A stretch of DNA of 64,000 bases from Rhyzopertha dominica (GCA_025024175.1 QCXZ01000064.1:23804286-23868285), one strand, 5' to 3'; numbered from the stretch's first letter, positions 45,702 through 57,873 are shown. The notes: generated by a model not told the origin, from the sequence alone. Made by a program: numbers and translations.

Positions 45702-46601
45702 TACACGAGGGTCATGTCAAAATTCCTGCACACGAAAACACACCTCACAAATGAAAACTATATTTTCAAAAATTACAATAAAGTCTTTCAATATAATCCC
45801 CTTGCACATCCAAAATACGTTGCTATCGCTTCAGCAGTAATGTAATGCCGTTAAATATGCTGTTGAAGGGCTTTTATCCTCAATAAATGGGACTTCACGA
45901 ATTTTTTTTCCACTGGAGGAACAAGACGAAGTCTGGAGGACTCATGCCAGGGCTGCACGGGGTATGTGGGAGAATTTCACAGTAGTTCTTCTCGCAAAAT
46001 TCTTTGACTGACACTGCTTTATGCGATCGTGCGTTATCGTGCACGAGCATTACACCGCTGTGTTTCATGTCTCGTTTACACTTTTGGAATCATGCATTTA
46101 AATTTTCTACAAAGAAGACAAAAACATTTGTCTTTTGGTATTTAACTATTGCTTGTTTGTCCATGCGGTCTTCTACCATTATTGTAGCCACAATAGCAGC
46201 AAAAGTGTTGTCGGTAGCAGTATAAGGCCTCCAACTCTGTGGTCGTCTTTAAAACAACGCTCTGAAACGCTTACTGCATCAAGTTACAGTTTAATTATCC
46301 ACACACTACTCCTGGCAAGCTTCTTGTAACATAGCGTGAATTTTCGCTAGCGTTTTTTTTTCACGCAGTGTTTGAATTTTGATATACGCACATTAGTCCG
46401 CTACAGTGACGCGTTCCATTGCATCAAACTACCCCAATTTGAGAATTTTTAACACAAACTGAGTGAACTAGCCGCACTCTATATATAGCTAAGTGATATC
46501 CCAATGATAGACTTTTATAATTTGACAGCACTTGCTTTTTCACCATCGCTAGTTCAGCGCCAGCTTGATATGTGCAAGCATTATGACATGATCCTCGTAT
46601 A
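45702..46601 (-). mobile_element. Mariner-like transposon relic (copy 2) with both ends and TA duplication
   Basis: The element is 45704-46599 (896 bp). The inverted ends CACGAGGGTCATGTCAAAAT and (reversed) TACGAGGATCATGTCATAAT are each flanked by TA. On the minus strand a decayed transposase starts near 46414 (ERVTVAD), continues through the helix-turn-helix region, then has MLVHDNARSHKAVSVKEF (about 46045-45990) and TPCSPGMSPPDFVLF (about 45960-45915). It is shorter than the roughly 1.3 kb of an intact mariner, and stops interrupt the N-terminal half. Its uninterrupted TTACACCGC at 46050-46058 is the equivalent of the foldback target site in copy 1. Confidence 0.85.
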
Positions 46602-49315
46602 TCTTTCCAAGACATTTCATTTATATTAGGCAATTATAGGCACCCGTTATCGCCAGACATAGATGTCATTAAAACTCTCTGTCCGTAATGCCTTGGTTTG
46701 TATATTCGCTAGAAAAGGGCGTCATTTTAAACGCCATGCCACATCTAAATTTATGTATGACATCGCTGACTTTTTTACAGCACATTTTATTATACATATT
46801 TTTTCGTGGTCGTGGTTTTCCCAAGATTTTGAATAAATATATTTAAGCTGCCCAATTATCCTATTTACTGATTCACGACGTCAGCCACTGTTGTGGCGTC
46901 ATCCGATGAAGTGACAGTCTCGTAGACTGCCGGTGGGTCCGGTAAGACGCATTGCCATTGATTATGTCAAAAACACTACGCAAAAATCAGTCACTGCGTT
47001 TTGAATTCTTGTCGAAATCTAGCGAGTCAATTATATTCTTTGTATGATACCAAAATCGTCTAGCGTTTAACTTATCATGCTTATCATGTATGCTTGCCTC
47101 ACATTCTAGTTTCCCATATATTGTGGATATAAAATTTAATGCTAGTAGCAGATAAAAAATGTAATTGCATATACTGCTTATACCAGTGCTATTTACGGCA
47201 AAGTGGTGCAGTTTCTCTATTTAAATTAACGTCTTGTTGTGATGGTGTACTGTCCGAAGAAGCACTCCCATGGAAAGAGTTAAAAGGTTCTCATTATAGC
47301 CATATAAAGTAAAAATATGTCTGATTGCACTAATATTTTGTAACATGAAATTTTCTAACTTATTTGAAATCCTTAATTAAAAGTGCGTGTAAGGTTGCCG
47401 AACTTTAAGGTTCTATCAGTCCAAAATAAACGGGTAGCTTTTGGCCCCGGTTCTTTTCACTTTTTGTACATATACGAGCGTTAAACACTTTGCGAAAGTT
47501 ATCGTAATTTTCTTCTTCTTCATTTAAAGTGAAAAAAACCCTTAAGAAGGTAAGCCAATTAAATACTAATAATCCAGTTTTCTAAATTAAGCACTTGCGT
47601 GCAGGTTTTTTTTAATACGGACAACTTAAAAAATTAAAACGTCGAAACCAGGCTCTCAGGAGTACCGGGACAATCAGCCCAGGGAGAAAAGTCCACCCTA
47701 CCCTTCATGGTCAATTCTCTGGCCCGGTAACATCCTATGGGATGATCAAAACGAGGACGGCAAAGGCAATCTACCTCAGAACCAATAACAGGTCAGGCCA
47801 GTATACGATTTCATTGCAACAATACCGACGGACATTTATATATTGATTTCTTTTTTTAACTCAATAATATTATATATTATTATTATTATATTATTATTAT
47901 TATATTATTATTATATATATTGACAATTTTTGCTAACAATGAGCCATTTAGTAAACAAATTGTAAATTAACGACTTAATCAAAATACCTTTTTATACACG
48001 TTATACAATTACATGTTTAATTGAACATTAAAAGCTCTCATTGTTTCGTAATTCTGTTTTTTTATTTATCACTTGATGGCTGTGCATTATCTTTAGGATC
48101 ACACCTCCTAAATATTTATCCAGAAGGGCTTTAGGTGTGTGGCGCCCAAAATATCAGTAAGTAACGCAAAATATAGTTTAGTTAACAAACGAACCCCGGG
48201 CCGCTCTCATTTACGTAAGAGCCGCCACCGATTAGTCAACCTGTAGGTGACAATTTATTCGGTAAGTTAACAGTATATTAAGAAAGTTGCAAGTATTCTC
48301 ATGCAAAATTTAACATTGCCAACACCAGCATGATTTTGAGATGGTCCAATGTTGGCTTTTAGATGTACCGTGATTGTATCCTGTTCCTGTGCCGCCACTG
48401 CACGGAATCGTTCTGTGCAGGAAAGAAAGGGCACATTTGTCAACTGAGGACCAGAACCTGGGATAATGTCTCAATCTGTAAGCCGCGAAGATAAGGGGAC
48501 ATACAAATGAGTTATTCCACGCTCTGCTAATTAGTGAAAGAAAAAGCTGGCGATAAATCATTATCACTCCATTAAGTACCGGTACCGGTCGGATTACGGA
48601 TTCAGATAATTTTAATACACCGAACCGGGAAAGGCGACAACCACTGGCGTACAGGCGAACATAAAATGCATTAATTTAAACCAGGGGCTTTTTTAAATTT
48701 CGCCCGAGTTGCGGTTTGCATCTGAAATGAGGCAATCCATTGCCCCTGTCTGTTTTTGTTTTGCTTTTTGTGGGTACTGCGTACAGGAGATGTTCGCTCC
48801 ATGCATTTAGTATGTGAATGGCTGCCAGTTGCTGTAGATTGGTGGATAGGTGTAGCGAGGGTATTATCTAAGCAATTTTAATTCTTGTCGGTGCAAACTG
48901 TGCGTTTACTGCTAAGTTACACCTGCACCTTTTATATTGCGTCATTTTATGACGATGCCTTTGCAGTATTATTCCTATTGTATGGCCCTTGCGGATAGTG
49001 ATTCTTTGGTTGTTTGTATTGTCTTACAGTAATAGCCTGTTACGCACAACATATTGAATTCTGCAGCCTAGAAATAAGTAGTCACAAATCCACATAATTG
49101 GACTTCATGGAAATCAGGAAACAAGCTGAATGGCGCCAGAAAATTTTGCATTACTTATGATAACAAAGCATATAAATGGAGCTTCATTTGGATAATAATG
49201 ATTGGTCTAAATAAAACTGTATTCTCGTTAGCTATTTACAACAGCAACTGCTGTTTACTTCTAAACAAAAAAAAACAGATAAGTCGGGTTTTAAAAGTAG
49301 TAAGAGAACTGAAAA
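46602..49315. other. Non-coding DNA with a microsatellite and a GC-rich patch
   Basis: 47867-47920 is an imperfect (ATT)n/(AT)n run. 47640-47820 is GC-richer and could be the 5' end of a LINE, but I cannot prove it. 48560-48740 is another GC-richer patch without an open frame. No host gene is seen. Confidence 0.4.
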
Positions 49316-49849
49316 GAATAGCTAAAGAATTACCTACCTCACTGGTCTTCTGACTCATCTACTTGGGCAACAGTCTGATCCTGTAAAAACCATCAAACAG
49401 AAACAGAACTCATTGTTCAGGGTTTCCATTTTTTTATCCGGTATTTTATTCGGATGTATTTGGTGAAGTTCCTGTTGATTTCTCTACGATATTTTTTCAA
49501 ATATTTGAACGTGTAATTGAGTCGCTCGCCCTTTGGCCCCTCAAGAATTTTTTTAAAGGCATTTCCTATTTTCGGGCATTTCTTACTTCTAGTTTTGCTA
49601 GTTTAATTTGTTGCACCTCAATATGATCGGTTTTCTTTGTACTCTTAATTGCCTCTTCATAGTTGTCAATCGCAGCTTTCCTGTTTGGCGAGAGAGGGGA
49701 CCTTTGTGTTTTGTGTACAGTAAAACCTCGATTAACCGATGTAATATGGGCTGTTGCTACCTCGGAAAATAGAAAACTCGGATAATCTGAAAAAGTGAGA
49801 ATGCATAGGAAACACGCTATTTATTGCATATTACGGTTTACAGGAGTAA

Positions 49850-51390
49850 AAAATAATTAATATGCACTTGTTTAATATTTTCGTGCCGCTATATTCCTCC
49901 AGCGTTTTATCAGTAGTATGTCGCGGCCCTTCTGGTTGTTGTTCAACATAATTTAAAGCAGTTTCCAGTTCAGAGCTGCCATGCTCATGAGATATTTGGA
50001 CTGGCGGTTCCTCTTCGTCCGATTCATCAGAGTTAGCTATAAAAAAACATGCGGCAGAATGAATCTCCACCAATTTCATATTTTGTTTCTTATCTTCCGT
50101 AGTAAGACTAACGATGTCAGCGTCACTAAGTTCCTGCTGCTTATCGTCATTAGTACATCGGCTTCCGACACTTCTTCCGTACCGTCCAATTTCTTTAACA
50201 AATCGTACAAACTGGTTTCGTTTTCACGTTCCAATGTCTGGCCCAATTCAGACAATGGCACCTCATCGTCTGACTCATGATCTGATTTATAATCTAAATC
50301 AAAGTTTGTGAAGTTGATTATTTTGAACCACGACTTTTTCAATCTTGAGCTTGCGACCCAGTTCCAAGTTTCGCTAACCGAGTACACGATGTTTCTCAAA
50401 TTTATTTTCTTCAAGGAGGCTAAAGAGTCATCGTTTACTGATTGCTCCAAAAGATGTTTAAGGAAAAGACGCCGGCAATTCTTTTTTAATGTTTGTAAAA
50501 CGCCTTGATCCATTGGCTGAATAAGGGTAGTAACATTGGGCGGTAAAAATTTGACCACAATATCACCTTTCTTCAAATCAGTTAGATGGGATGGTGCATT
50601 ATTCACAAGCAAAATTGCTTTAATTGGAAGTTTCTTTTTCCTCAGAAACTGTTTCACACTTCGAACAAATTCTTCGAAAAACCAGATTTTGAATGAGACC
50701 TCAGGTAATATTTTTTAGGGCCCTTGGTTGGCGTGATTTCCCGATTAGTGCAATGGGCAGTCTCTGGGTTCCTTTCTTTGCTACGCTTATATCCTGGAGC
50801 CGACGTCTCTTGTTTAGATGCCAGTGTTTTTGAAGGCAACATTATGTAGTTTAGTCCGCTTTCGTCACAATTATAAATTTGATCAAGTGTCTAACCCTCG
50901 TCTTCAATGAATTTATTGAATTTCGCCTTATATTCATCGATTACTGAACCGTCGGCAGACAATTTCTCTCCACAAATAGTTAACTGTTGTATGCCATACT
51001 TTTCTTCAATCGATCAAGCCATCTAGAACTTGCACTAAATGTCTCGGCATCGGGAAAATGCTTGCTCAGTGCTAGTGCTTTTGCCTGTAGAATGGGCCCA
51101 GAAAGTAGTAAGCCTTTGGACCTCTGTTCAGTAAACCATAAAAACAAAGTCTTGATAACATTATCAAAAACACTAGTTTTCATTGTTTTTCTATTCGAAG
51201 TTAGACACACTTGTTTTACTGCACCACTGCTCGATCTTCATCCTATTTCTCTTCCAGTCACCAACGGTCACTTCCCCAACACCGTAAAACTTAGCGACGG
51301 GTTTAATAGATTGTCCAGCATCGAGTTTTTCGAGTGCTTTTAATTTTTCGTGCATATTGATCACAGTTCTTTTTCGTTTTTGCGAAATCT
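49850..51390 (-). pseudogene. Tigger-family transposase, broken by frameshifts
   Basis: In order on the minus strand come a pipsqueak-type helix-turn-helix (LKALEKLDAGQSIKPVAKFY, 51345-51285) and a CENP-B-type second DNA-binding domain (LSKHFPDAETFSASSRWLDR, 51076-51005). Then come IYNCDESGLNYIMLPSKTLA (about 50882-50823) with the first catalytic Asp, and LLVNNAPSHLTDLKKGDIVV (50604-50545), where the usual second catalytic Asp of LLLDNAPSH is Asn. FLPPNVTTLIQPMDQGVLQT (50541-50482) follows, with the last Asp in PMDQG. At least three frameshifts or stops separate the segments, and the D to N change would by itself remove catalysis. Confidence 0.9.
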
Positions 51391-51502
51391 CTAGAAAAAG
51401 CGAATTTGACCAGGTATACTACAGAACTTTCACGTATGTACGACATGCACAAAAAATGCCTGTCTGGGCCTGCAGAATATATGCATGTAGGTACAACATA
51501 TG

Positions 51503-52575
51503 TACAGGGTGAGCAAATAAGAGAGGTGGCCGGTCATATCTCATAAACCAGTAGCCCTAGAGCTTTGAGGTACAAATTTTTTTAAGTAAAGTGGCCAAGA
51601 GAAATTGCTGGAAAATATTTTCGCGTTTGTAAAGTGACCGCTAGAGGGCGCTCTGGTACCTCCAAAATACAAAATTAATGTTTGTGTCATTTTTAGCCTA
51701 ATAAATGTATGCGGTATTAAACATTTTAAGATTGTTTGAACTAAGATCTACCATTTTTGTTTAGAACATTTTTTTGTTAAATGTCAAATAAAGGAGTGGG
51801 GGGCAGATNTATTAATATAGAAAATCGCTAAGATTTCAGGTTTGGCTTGACCGATTTCAACCAACGACGTGTCATTTTCAAGAGCTTAGGTGTCCTTATA
51901 ATAAACAATTTTAAGTGTCAGAACATTGTTTGTGTGTTGACCGCAAGAGGGCGTTTTCTGAAGTTACTACCTAAATATCAATTTTTCTCGAAATTTTTAA
52001 ATGCAAAGATATAAGGCTATTTACTTCATCAAAAGAACAATTGAATATAGATTAAAATGGTGAAAACCGCACCATTTAAAAATTTAGAGAAAAATCGATT
52101 TTAGGTAGTAATTTCAGAAAACGCCCTCTTGCGGTCAACACACAAACTATGTTCTGACACTTAAAATTGCTTTTTATAAAGGCACATAAGCTCTTGAAAA
52201 TAACATCTCGTTGGTTGAAATCGGTCAAGCCAAACCTGAAATATTAGGGATTTTCTATATTAATATTTACCCGCCCCCACTCCTTTATTTGACATTTAAC
52301 AAAAAAAAATGTTCTTAACGAAAATGGTATATTTCAGTACAAGCAATCTCAAAATGTTTAATACCGCAGACATTTATTAAGCTAAAAATGACAAAAACAT
52401 TAATTTTGTATTTTGGAGGTACTACAACGCCCTCTAGCGGTCACTTTACAAACTCGAAAATATTTTCCAGCAATTTCTCTTGGCCACTTTTCTTAAAAAA
52501 ATTTTTACCTCAAAGCTCTAGGGCTACTGGTTTATGAGATATGGCCGGTCACCTCTCTTATTTGCTCACCCTGTA
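51503..52575. mobile_element. Palindromic MITE nested in the Tigger, TA duplication
   Basis: The element is 51505-52573 (1069 bp). CAGGGTGAGCAAATAAGAGA at the left recurs inverted at the right, and the two halves stay alignable along almost their whole length, about 530 bases each, around a centre near 52035. TA flanks both ends. Arms include AGCCCTAGAGCTTTGAGGTA, GACCGCTAGAGGGCG-type and GACCGCAAGAGGGCGTTTTC words. There is no transposase. Transcription would give a long hairpin RNA. Confidence 0.9.
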
Positions 52576-53110
52576 CATACGACTTAGAATTCAGTTTGGA
52601 TAAAGCGGAATTTACGCGTGCCGCAACTCGATTACAACGGACAATTGTTTCCAAAGAGTGGCTCGGATAATGCGGAGTATCGGATACCGGCGGCTTGGAT
52701 AAACGGGGTTTAACTGTATTTGTAATTATGTTTTCTAAGCAAGTATATATTATTTTGTGGTCAATTCGGACGTTTTCAATCCATTTGGCTTTTACCTTCT
52801 TTGTCTTTATAGTACCGTCCGTCAATATGTGGTCTATCTGTAACTTGCTATTGCCATTGCTCCATGTTATGAGGCAGTTTCAGTCTCCTGGGATTTTCTG
52901 TTCCATAATTGTGTAGTTTCGAGCATTTTTCTTTTTCGTTGTATACTTATATATTTATCTAATTTTCCCCTTTTGTTGATTTGTTTTACTATAAGAACGT
53001 CTAAATAGACGAAAGGCGTTATTCTTGTTTTGTTGGCTAATTGTTTATTCTACTTGCTAATACTACGACGCTAAAGTCTATTATTCTATTATTTCTTTTT
53101 AATATTCTAC

Positions 53111-54040
53111 TTTCTTACAAGAAGTATAAACAAATAATTCATATTGTAAACTGTCCAGTAAAGCAATTGCTTCACCCAGGTTTAACCTAAAGTATTACAC
53201 CCAAAATAATTATTAATGCAAGCTTTAGTGAGTCGTTGTAATTCCAATTAAAATCCGCATCCACCTGACTAAGTTTCATTGTTCCGAGTGCATAGCACAG
53301 AAAGTTGGATTATATAAATGGATGACGAACAACATGCGGGGGTAGCAGCGGACCGTACGACCCCTCATTGGGGCTAAACAAATCCAGAGCGCCTATAAAT
53401 CACCGACTTCTCCCCACGACTACCTCCGGGGTGGAAGCTAAAGCTTTCATAAAACTCGCTCCAAATACATTCCCAATTTCAATTCCGACCGTTCCGTTTC
53501 GGGCCTTCCCCCTTCTTCTAATGACTGTTTCGCGGTGGCAGGTGATTGTACACCGCCAACGTTATCCGAAAGATGTGCAATACAAATTCAAATGACTTTA
53601 TTTCGAATCAAGTTGTACGGAAAATGGGATGGCTTCCCACAGATTCGCTGCTTTTGAATCGATTTAAGAAAAGGGGGATGTGGGACTTTGCTTCCGATGT
53701 AATGTAATGCTTAGGAATGGGGCATCTTTAAATATTAGCTTGCACAATTTAGGGCATAGGAAATGGGTGATAGTTATGCTGCTAGTTTATGAGTAAATAG
53801 GCTATAAGCTTCATATTTAGTGTATATATTTATCATTTTTAGATAGTATTTAAGTTGTAACTAAAGCTAAGCAAATAGCATGGTGATAGTAATGCACTAC
53901 AAATTACATTTACCTATAAAGTATGTCATTACTGCATAATCCAATTCCCTAAAAATTATTCATGGATTTCCATATTACTTAATAATTATATACAAATTAC
54001 TTTTATAATTCCTATATTACTTTATAAAACAGGTATATAC
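53111..54040. other. Non-coding DNA with a GC-rich island
   Basis: Positions about 53330-53640 are GC-rich and open for 75 codons on the plus strand (53368-53595) without a recognised domain. It is possibly conserved non-coding DNA. The rest is AT-rich. Confidence 0.35.
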
Positions 54041-54044
54041 AAAA

Positions 54045-55262
54045 TCGAGGGGTAAACAGGTGCCCAGAATTTTGTACACCATATCTCCCTTTTGTAAAAT
54101 ACATCCTATATTTCCTCCAAATTTTTTTACATCCCTTTATTTCCTGTACATCACTGAATATTTCCGTACTTCCTAAGAGATCCTTGTATAACTCGTACTG
54201 TCACCATATGGAACTTCAGATTCACAAGAAGAAGAACTAGAACATGAAGCCGACAATACTTCTTTTTTAACCCTATGTTTGATTTTTTGTCCAATTTTTC
54301 GTTTTTTAAGTCTCTTTTGAAGTGCAGTGTGTTTTAGATTTTTTGTTTCTTATAAAAAATATCTCTTCAATCTATATGTCTAACAGAAATTTTCATATAA
54401 GTTCCAGCTTCAATATCATTGATCAGATTGTCATTATAGGTTCTCTTATTGAAGAATCAATTACCTCGCCTCCAGAAATTTTGTCCAAATCGGTATCTAA
54501 CTTACTTTAAGTTTTGCTGTTCTGCATTTGTTTCTAAATCTATAGATAAAGAATTTAAAGCTTCTTCCTTATGACTAGTGTATTTATCTATTTGCTCTTA
54601 ATCCGTATCATTTTCCTTGCCGTCATCTTTCTTCTGTTCGTTGCATCAATATTTTGCAGTATAGGGATCGCAACAGTATTCCATCCTTTATCTTCAACTG
54701 TAGTACCCAAAGATTTGGTAGGTAGTTAAAAGTGCATCTTTTAAAAGCGGTTTCTACAAGTTGCCGGATGCAATCAGCGCTTAGTTGTTTCAAGTTTTCA
54801 GATAAAGTGGAGATTGTATATAATTAAATTCTCTAATAACATTTAAGTAACGATAACTCAACGATAGAAATATTTAATGCCTGATTTAAAGTTGATTTAA
54901 TTACTACAACCAATGCCAGTTCTCAATTAATTAAATTTTTCTTTAGTTTGTACCATTTTACTATACATATAATAAGACAAGATGTACTTACCGGTTTAAT
55001 AAGAAAATGATGTACACACAAACAACACGACGCGACGTGACCAAGTTTGGAGCAAGAGTAAGCATCATGTGGTGTAATTGCGCATGCGTAGTAATGTTAC
55101 TGCTTGCAAAATAATACAGGATGTTACTTCCCCATACATCCCTGTACATCCTTATACATCCCCATATATCCCCATACATCCTCGTACATCGCCATACATC
55201 CCAATATCGCCTTGGAATTCCTTGAGCTTGTACACCATACAACTCCAGTTGTTTACCCCTCG
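54045..55262. mobile_element. TIR element of about 1.2 kb with subterminal decamer repeats
   Basis: CGAGGGGTAAACA at 54045 and its inverted copy ending at 55262 bound the segment. A second shared word, GTGTACAA-like, lies about 20-30 bases inside each end. Minus-strand frames in 54200-54620 include KIKHRVKKEVLSASCSSSSS and a DDGKENDTDKEQIDKYTSHK stretch, acidic and basic segments that could be a decayed protein of unknown kind. The target duplication is not clear, so the element type is open. Confidence 0.5.
55128..55207 (+). repeat. Decanucleotide repeat, about eight copies of CCCCATACAT
   Basis: The 10-base unit CCCCATACAT repeats with small changes (CCCTGTACAT, CCTTATACAT, CCCCATATAT, CCTCGTACAT, CGCCATACAT). 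Looser TACATCC words occur near the other end of the element (54105-54180), so it is a subterminal repeat. Confidence 0.8.
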
Positions 55263-56426
55263 TCCAAAATCCAGAAAATATTTGTAATAAGTTGTAACAT
55301 TATTATTATTATTGGATAGATTTCAGTTCACATAATTTTACTTAGGTGCAAGTTCGCGTGTTCTTTTATTTCCTTCCAATAGATGTTGTTCATAAGAGGG
55401 AAAGTATCTCATGTTAATATCTGTATTTTCTGTCACTTATTTTCCGAGAGTCCAGTAAAAACTGGCACGGAGAACCGTGACTCCGCCTCTATCAACGCGA
55501 TATGGCACTTCAGTAAAGGCCAGCATTTAAATTGGTTCGCTATAGTATTGCAGTGTGCAAGAGCATTTGCTGATTGTGTATTTTGAATATTGGTTGGAAT
55601 TTGGCACACTTCAGCCACATGTGGGATCTTATGCTAGCAGTTCTAGTTGATTGAGGATTGGTTGTTATTCTTACCTCAATTCGACTTTGTCGGATTTTAT
55701 CTTGCTGTCGTCCCTTCACTATGCAGATCCTCTCTCCATATAAATGCTCTTTACTTCTTTTACGAGATTATACCATACCTGTTGATTGTTATCAAGGACG
55801 TGTATGTATAGCTCCATATTTCGGGATGTTTGCATTGTATTGGGACTTCCAAGTATTACGTTATCTAGAACGTCGGAAACGACCCTGCGGTATTTTTTAA
55901 GGTCAAGCCTAGGAACACATACTTACTTTCAAGAACTTACCGCCTAGACTTCGTACCACTGACGTCACGGAAACATCACTTCTACCAAGGCTTCACGGTC
56001 ACTTACGTTTAACTTATTATTACTTGGGTTTTCTTATTGTTACGCTATGCTGCGATTTCGGTATATTTTATTTTAAATTAACGTAATTCACTCGATTTCA
56101 TTAGACCTAAAAGTGGTGGTACACAGGCGCCCACCTCGGTGAACAATTTAGATTTACGAATTTAGTTTGGATTGTACCGGCCATAGGTCAGGCGCCCGGA
56201 TAATTTTCTTTATTCCATAAGCGTGCGTACATTTTCGCGAATAAATTGACTCTCTTTTAACATACAAACCATCGTGAAAATACAAAAAAATCTGTAATTT
56301 TTCTTAAAATACAATGAAGTATTATGCGTTTAAGCAGAGACATCACTTCGCAGTCACGTAGTATATCAATAAGAATTTACTTGATTCTGCTATATAGATC
56401 AAACAAAACCAGTATGGGTAGAATTA
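55263..56426. other. Non-coding DNA
   Basis: No gene or element was recognised. A short (ATT)n run lies at 55301-55315, and small frames at 55383-55900 lack domains. Confidence 0.4.
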
Positions 56427-56516
56427 TTAAGGCCGGTTGCACAACCGCGGATCAATTCGATTATTTGAGGTTAACACCGCGATCAAATTGATGCACGTTT
56501 GTGCAATCGGCTCTTA
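56427..56516. mobile_element. Short MITE with GGCCGGTTG ends and TTA duplication
   Basis: AGGCCGGTTGCACAAC at 56430 recurs inverted at the right end (GTGCAATCGGCTC, to 56513), and TTA flanks both sides (56427-56429, 56514-56516). It is the same family as 2623-2778 but only 84 bp long. The 3-bp TTA duplication would fit PIF/Harbinger-type mobilisation. Confidence 0.65.
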
Positions 56517-57870
56517 GTGTTTTTCTTCAACAATTTTGTCATTCATTATCATTTTGTAGAGATGTAATGCAAAATAAATAGATAGTTCAATTAATTAAGC
56601 ATTATAATACAACTCCTATATACCATTAGGAACCGAATACGTACAAACCTTAATGACGACTTGCCATAGCAGCAATTAGCGTTATCGCTTCGGAACATTC
56701 GTTTCATCCGAGATTTTCCGCCGGTCCAACGGCAAAAATTTAAGCCGGCCCAGCGTTAGCCCGCTAGTTGGCGGCTCCACATAATGGAAACTTCACGCGG
56801 GGGTGGCGGGGGGTGCGACCGGCGGCTTTGGAATAACGATAAGTGAAATAAATTTAAAAGTTTCCCCGCAGAAACGACTCGAAAGTCGCGATAACGGATT
56901 TAATGAACCCTATCGTCTACTAAGCCGCGGTCCTGAATGGGAGTCCCCGGTATAGCCGGCGTGCCAGACACAAAGGCTCCAGTAATTTATTACAACGCGA
57001 TGTGATTGTTACATGTTCTTGCGGTTCAAATGCTCGCGGAGGTCGTGCCTTTGGAAGGGCGGCCCTCACGGAGATGTTGGCATCAAAGTTAAGCTCATTT
57101 TGTATTTCTTGTCTGCAGCCTTATCGGGTTTAGCATTGTGCAGGAATCTGGAAATCCTTTTATAACGCTTTAGAATATTATATACTTCTTAGGTATTTCT
57201 CTTTGTAGTGATTGTGATGGTATCATGGAAGCATTGTAGGCGTTCATACCTACTTGTAAACGCAATATTTGAACCTGACTTAGTTTTTGGGATAGTGAAC
57301 TTTTATGCATTACCGTATTAATCTGAACTTTAAGTAACAGGAAATCGTTGTTGCTAGCCATAACTATTTTTGGCGTGGCAAATGAATTTTTTATAGCGTT
57401 CTGTCAAAGACGGCTTCACATTTACAAAACGTAGTATATTCTCTGTGTAGAAAGCTTATTGCTGCATTTTTTTGCCTTTCACGATTCTAGGTGGACGTGC
57501 TTATCTGATGCTAACGTCCTCCTAATGTCAATGAATACAAACAATTAATCTATTTTTTGTAGTTGAATTTATGGCGTTAAAAATGGTCACCCACCTTCGT
57601 TTTTTGTATCGTGTAAATATTGTATTCATAAAGTCTTAGGTATTGAAATGGGGATTTGTCAAGTACTTGCTAGTTGTGTTCTATAACATTTATAATTTAC
57701 AAAAATAGAGAACTTTCCGTTTGATTCTATTTTTTGTGAATGATCGTTGGATTCTGTATGAAAATAGTGAGTAGTGAAGAGATAGAGATTGTGGTTGACT
57801 ATAGAATGTATACATGAACTACCATTTTCCTTTCTTAGCGAGATACTCGTAAATTCTGCAGAGTCCGATA
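56517..57870. other. Non-coding DNA with the strongest GC-rich island of the window
   Basis: Positions about 56640-57070 are clearly GC-rich (including GCGGGGGTGGCGGGGGGTGC) and have no long open frame. Possible explanations are conserved non-coding DNA or a promoter-type island. The rest is AT-rich and featureless. Confidence 0.4.
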
Positions 57871-57873
57871 GGG

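Larger units (their letters stand above)
49716..52718 (-). mobile_element. Tigger/pogo-type DNA transposon (2999 bp) with TA duplication
   Basis: The element is 49718-52716. The left end is CAGTAAAACCTCGATTAACC and the inverted right end CAGTTAAACCCCGTTTATCC, both followed by sequence rich in CGGATAATCYGA-type words and flanked by TA. It encodes a jerky/Tigger transposase on the minus strand between about 51390 and 49850. A separate palindromic element (51505-52573) sits in its 5' non-coding part. Without that insertion the Tigger would be about 1.93 kb. Confidence 0.92.
49320..53110 (-). pseudogene. Probable LINE remnant interrupted by a Tigger element
   Basis: On the minus strand, the right flank of the Tigger (53110-52719) contains IIDFSVVVLASRIN, then LQIDHILTDGTIKTKKVKAK and WIENVRIDHKII, resembling the C-terminal part of a LINE AP-endonuclease (NQIDHVLVD...). 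The left flank (49715-49570) continues with RSPLSPNRKAAIDNYEEAIK and STKKTDHIEVQQIKLAKLEV before a stop, which would be the linker region. The two flanks meet at the TA duplicated by the Tigger. The assignment to a LINE is by motif resemblance only. Confidence 0.5.

Noticed and set aside
45450..48401. CAGTGGCGGAAC and an inverted GCCGCCACTG as ends of one large hAT element
   Set aside because: Only nine bases match, the flanks show no 8-bp duplication, and no transposase motif lies between apart from the mariner copy.
50980..51343. Plus-strand frames opposite the Tigger transposase
   Set aside because: They are antisense shadows of the helix-turn-helix and CENP-B-like domains.
52532..52825. 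97-codon minus-strand frame as one gene
   Set aside because: It crosses the Tigger end at 52716; its two halves belong to the Tigger terminus and to the older flanking sequence.
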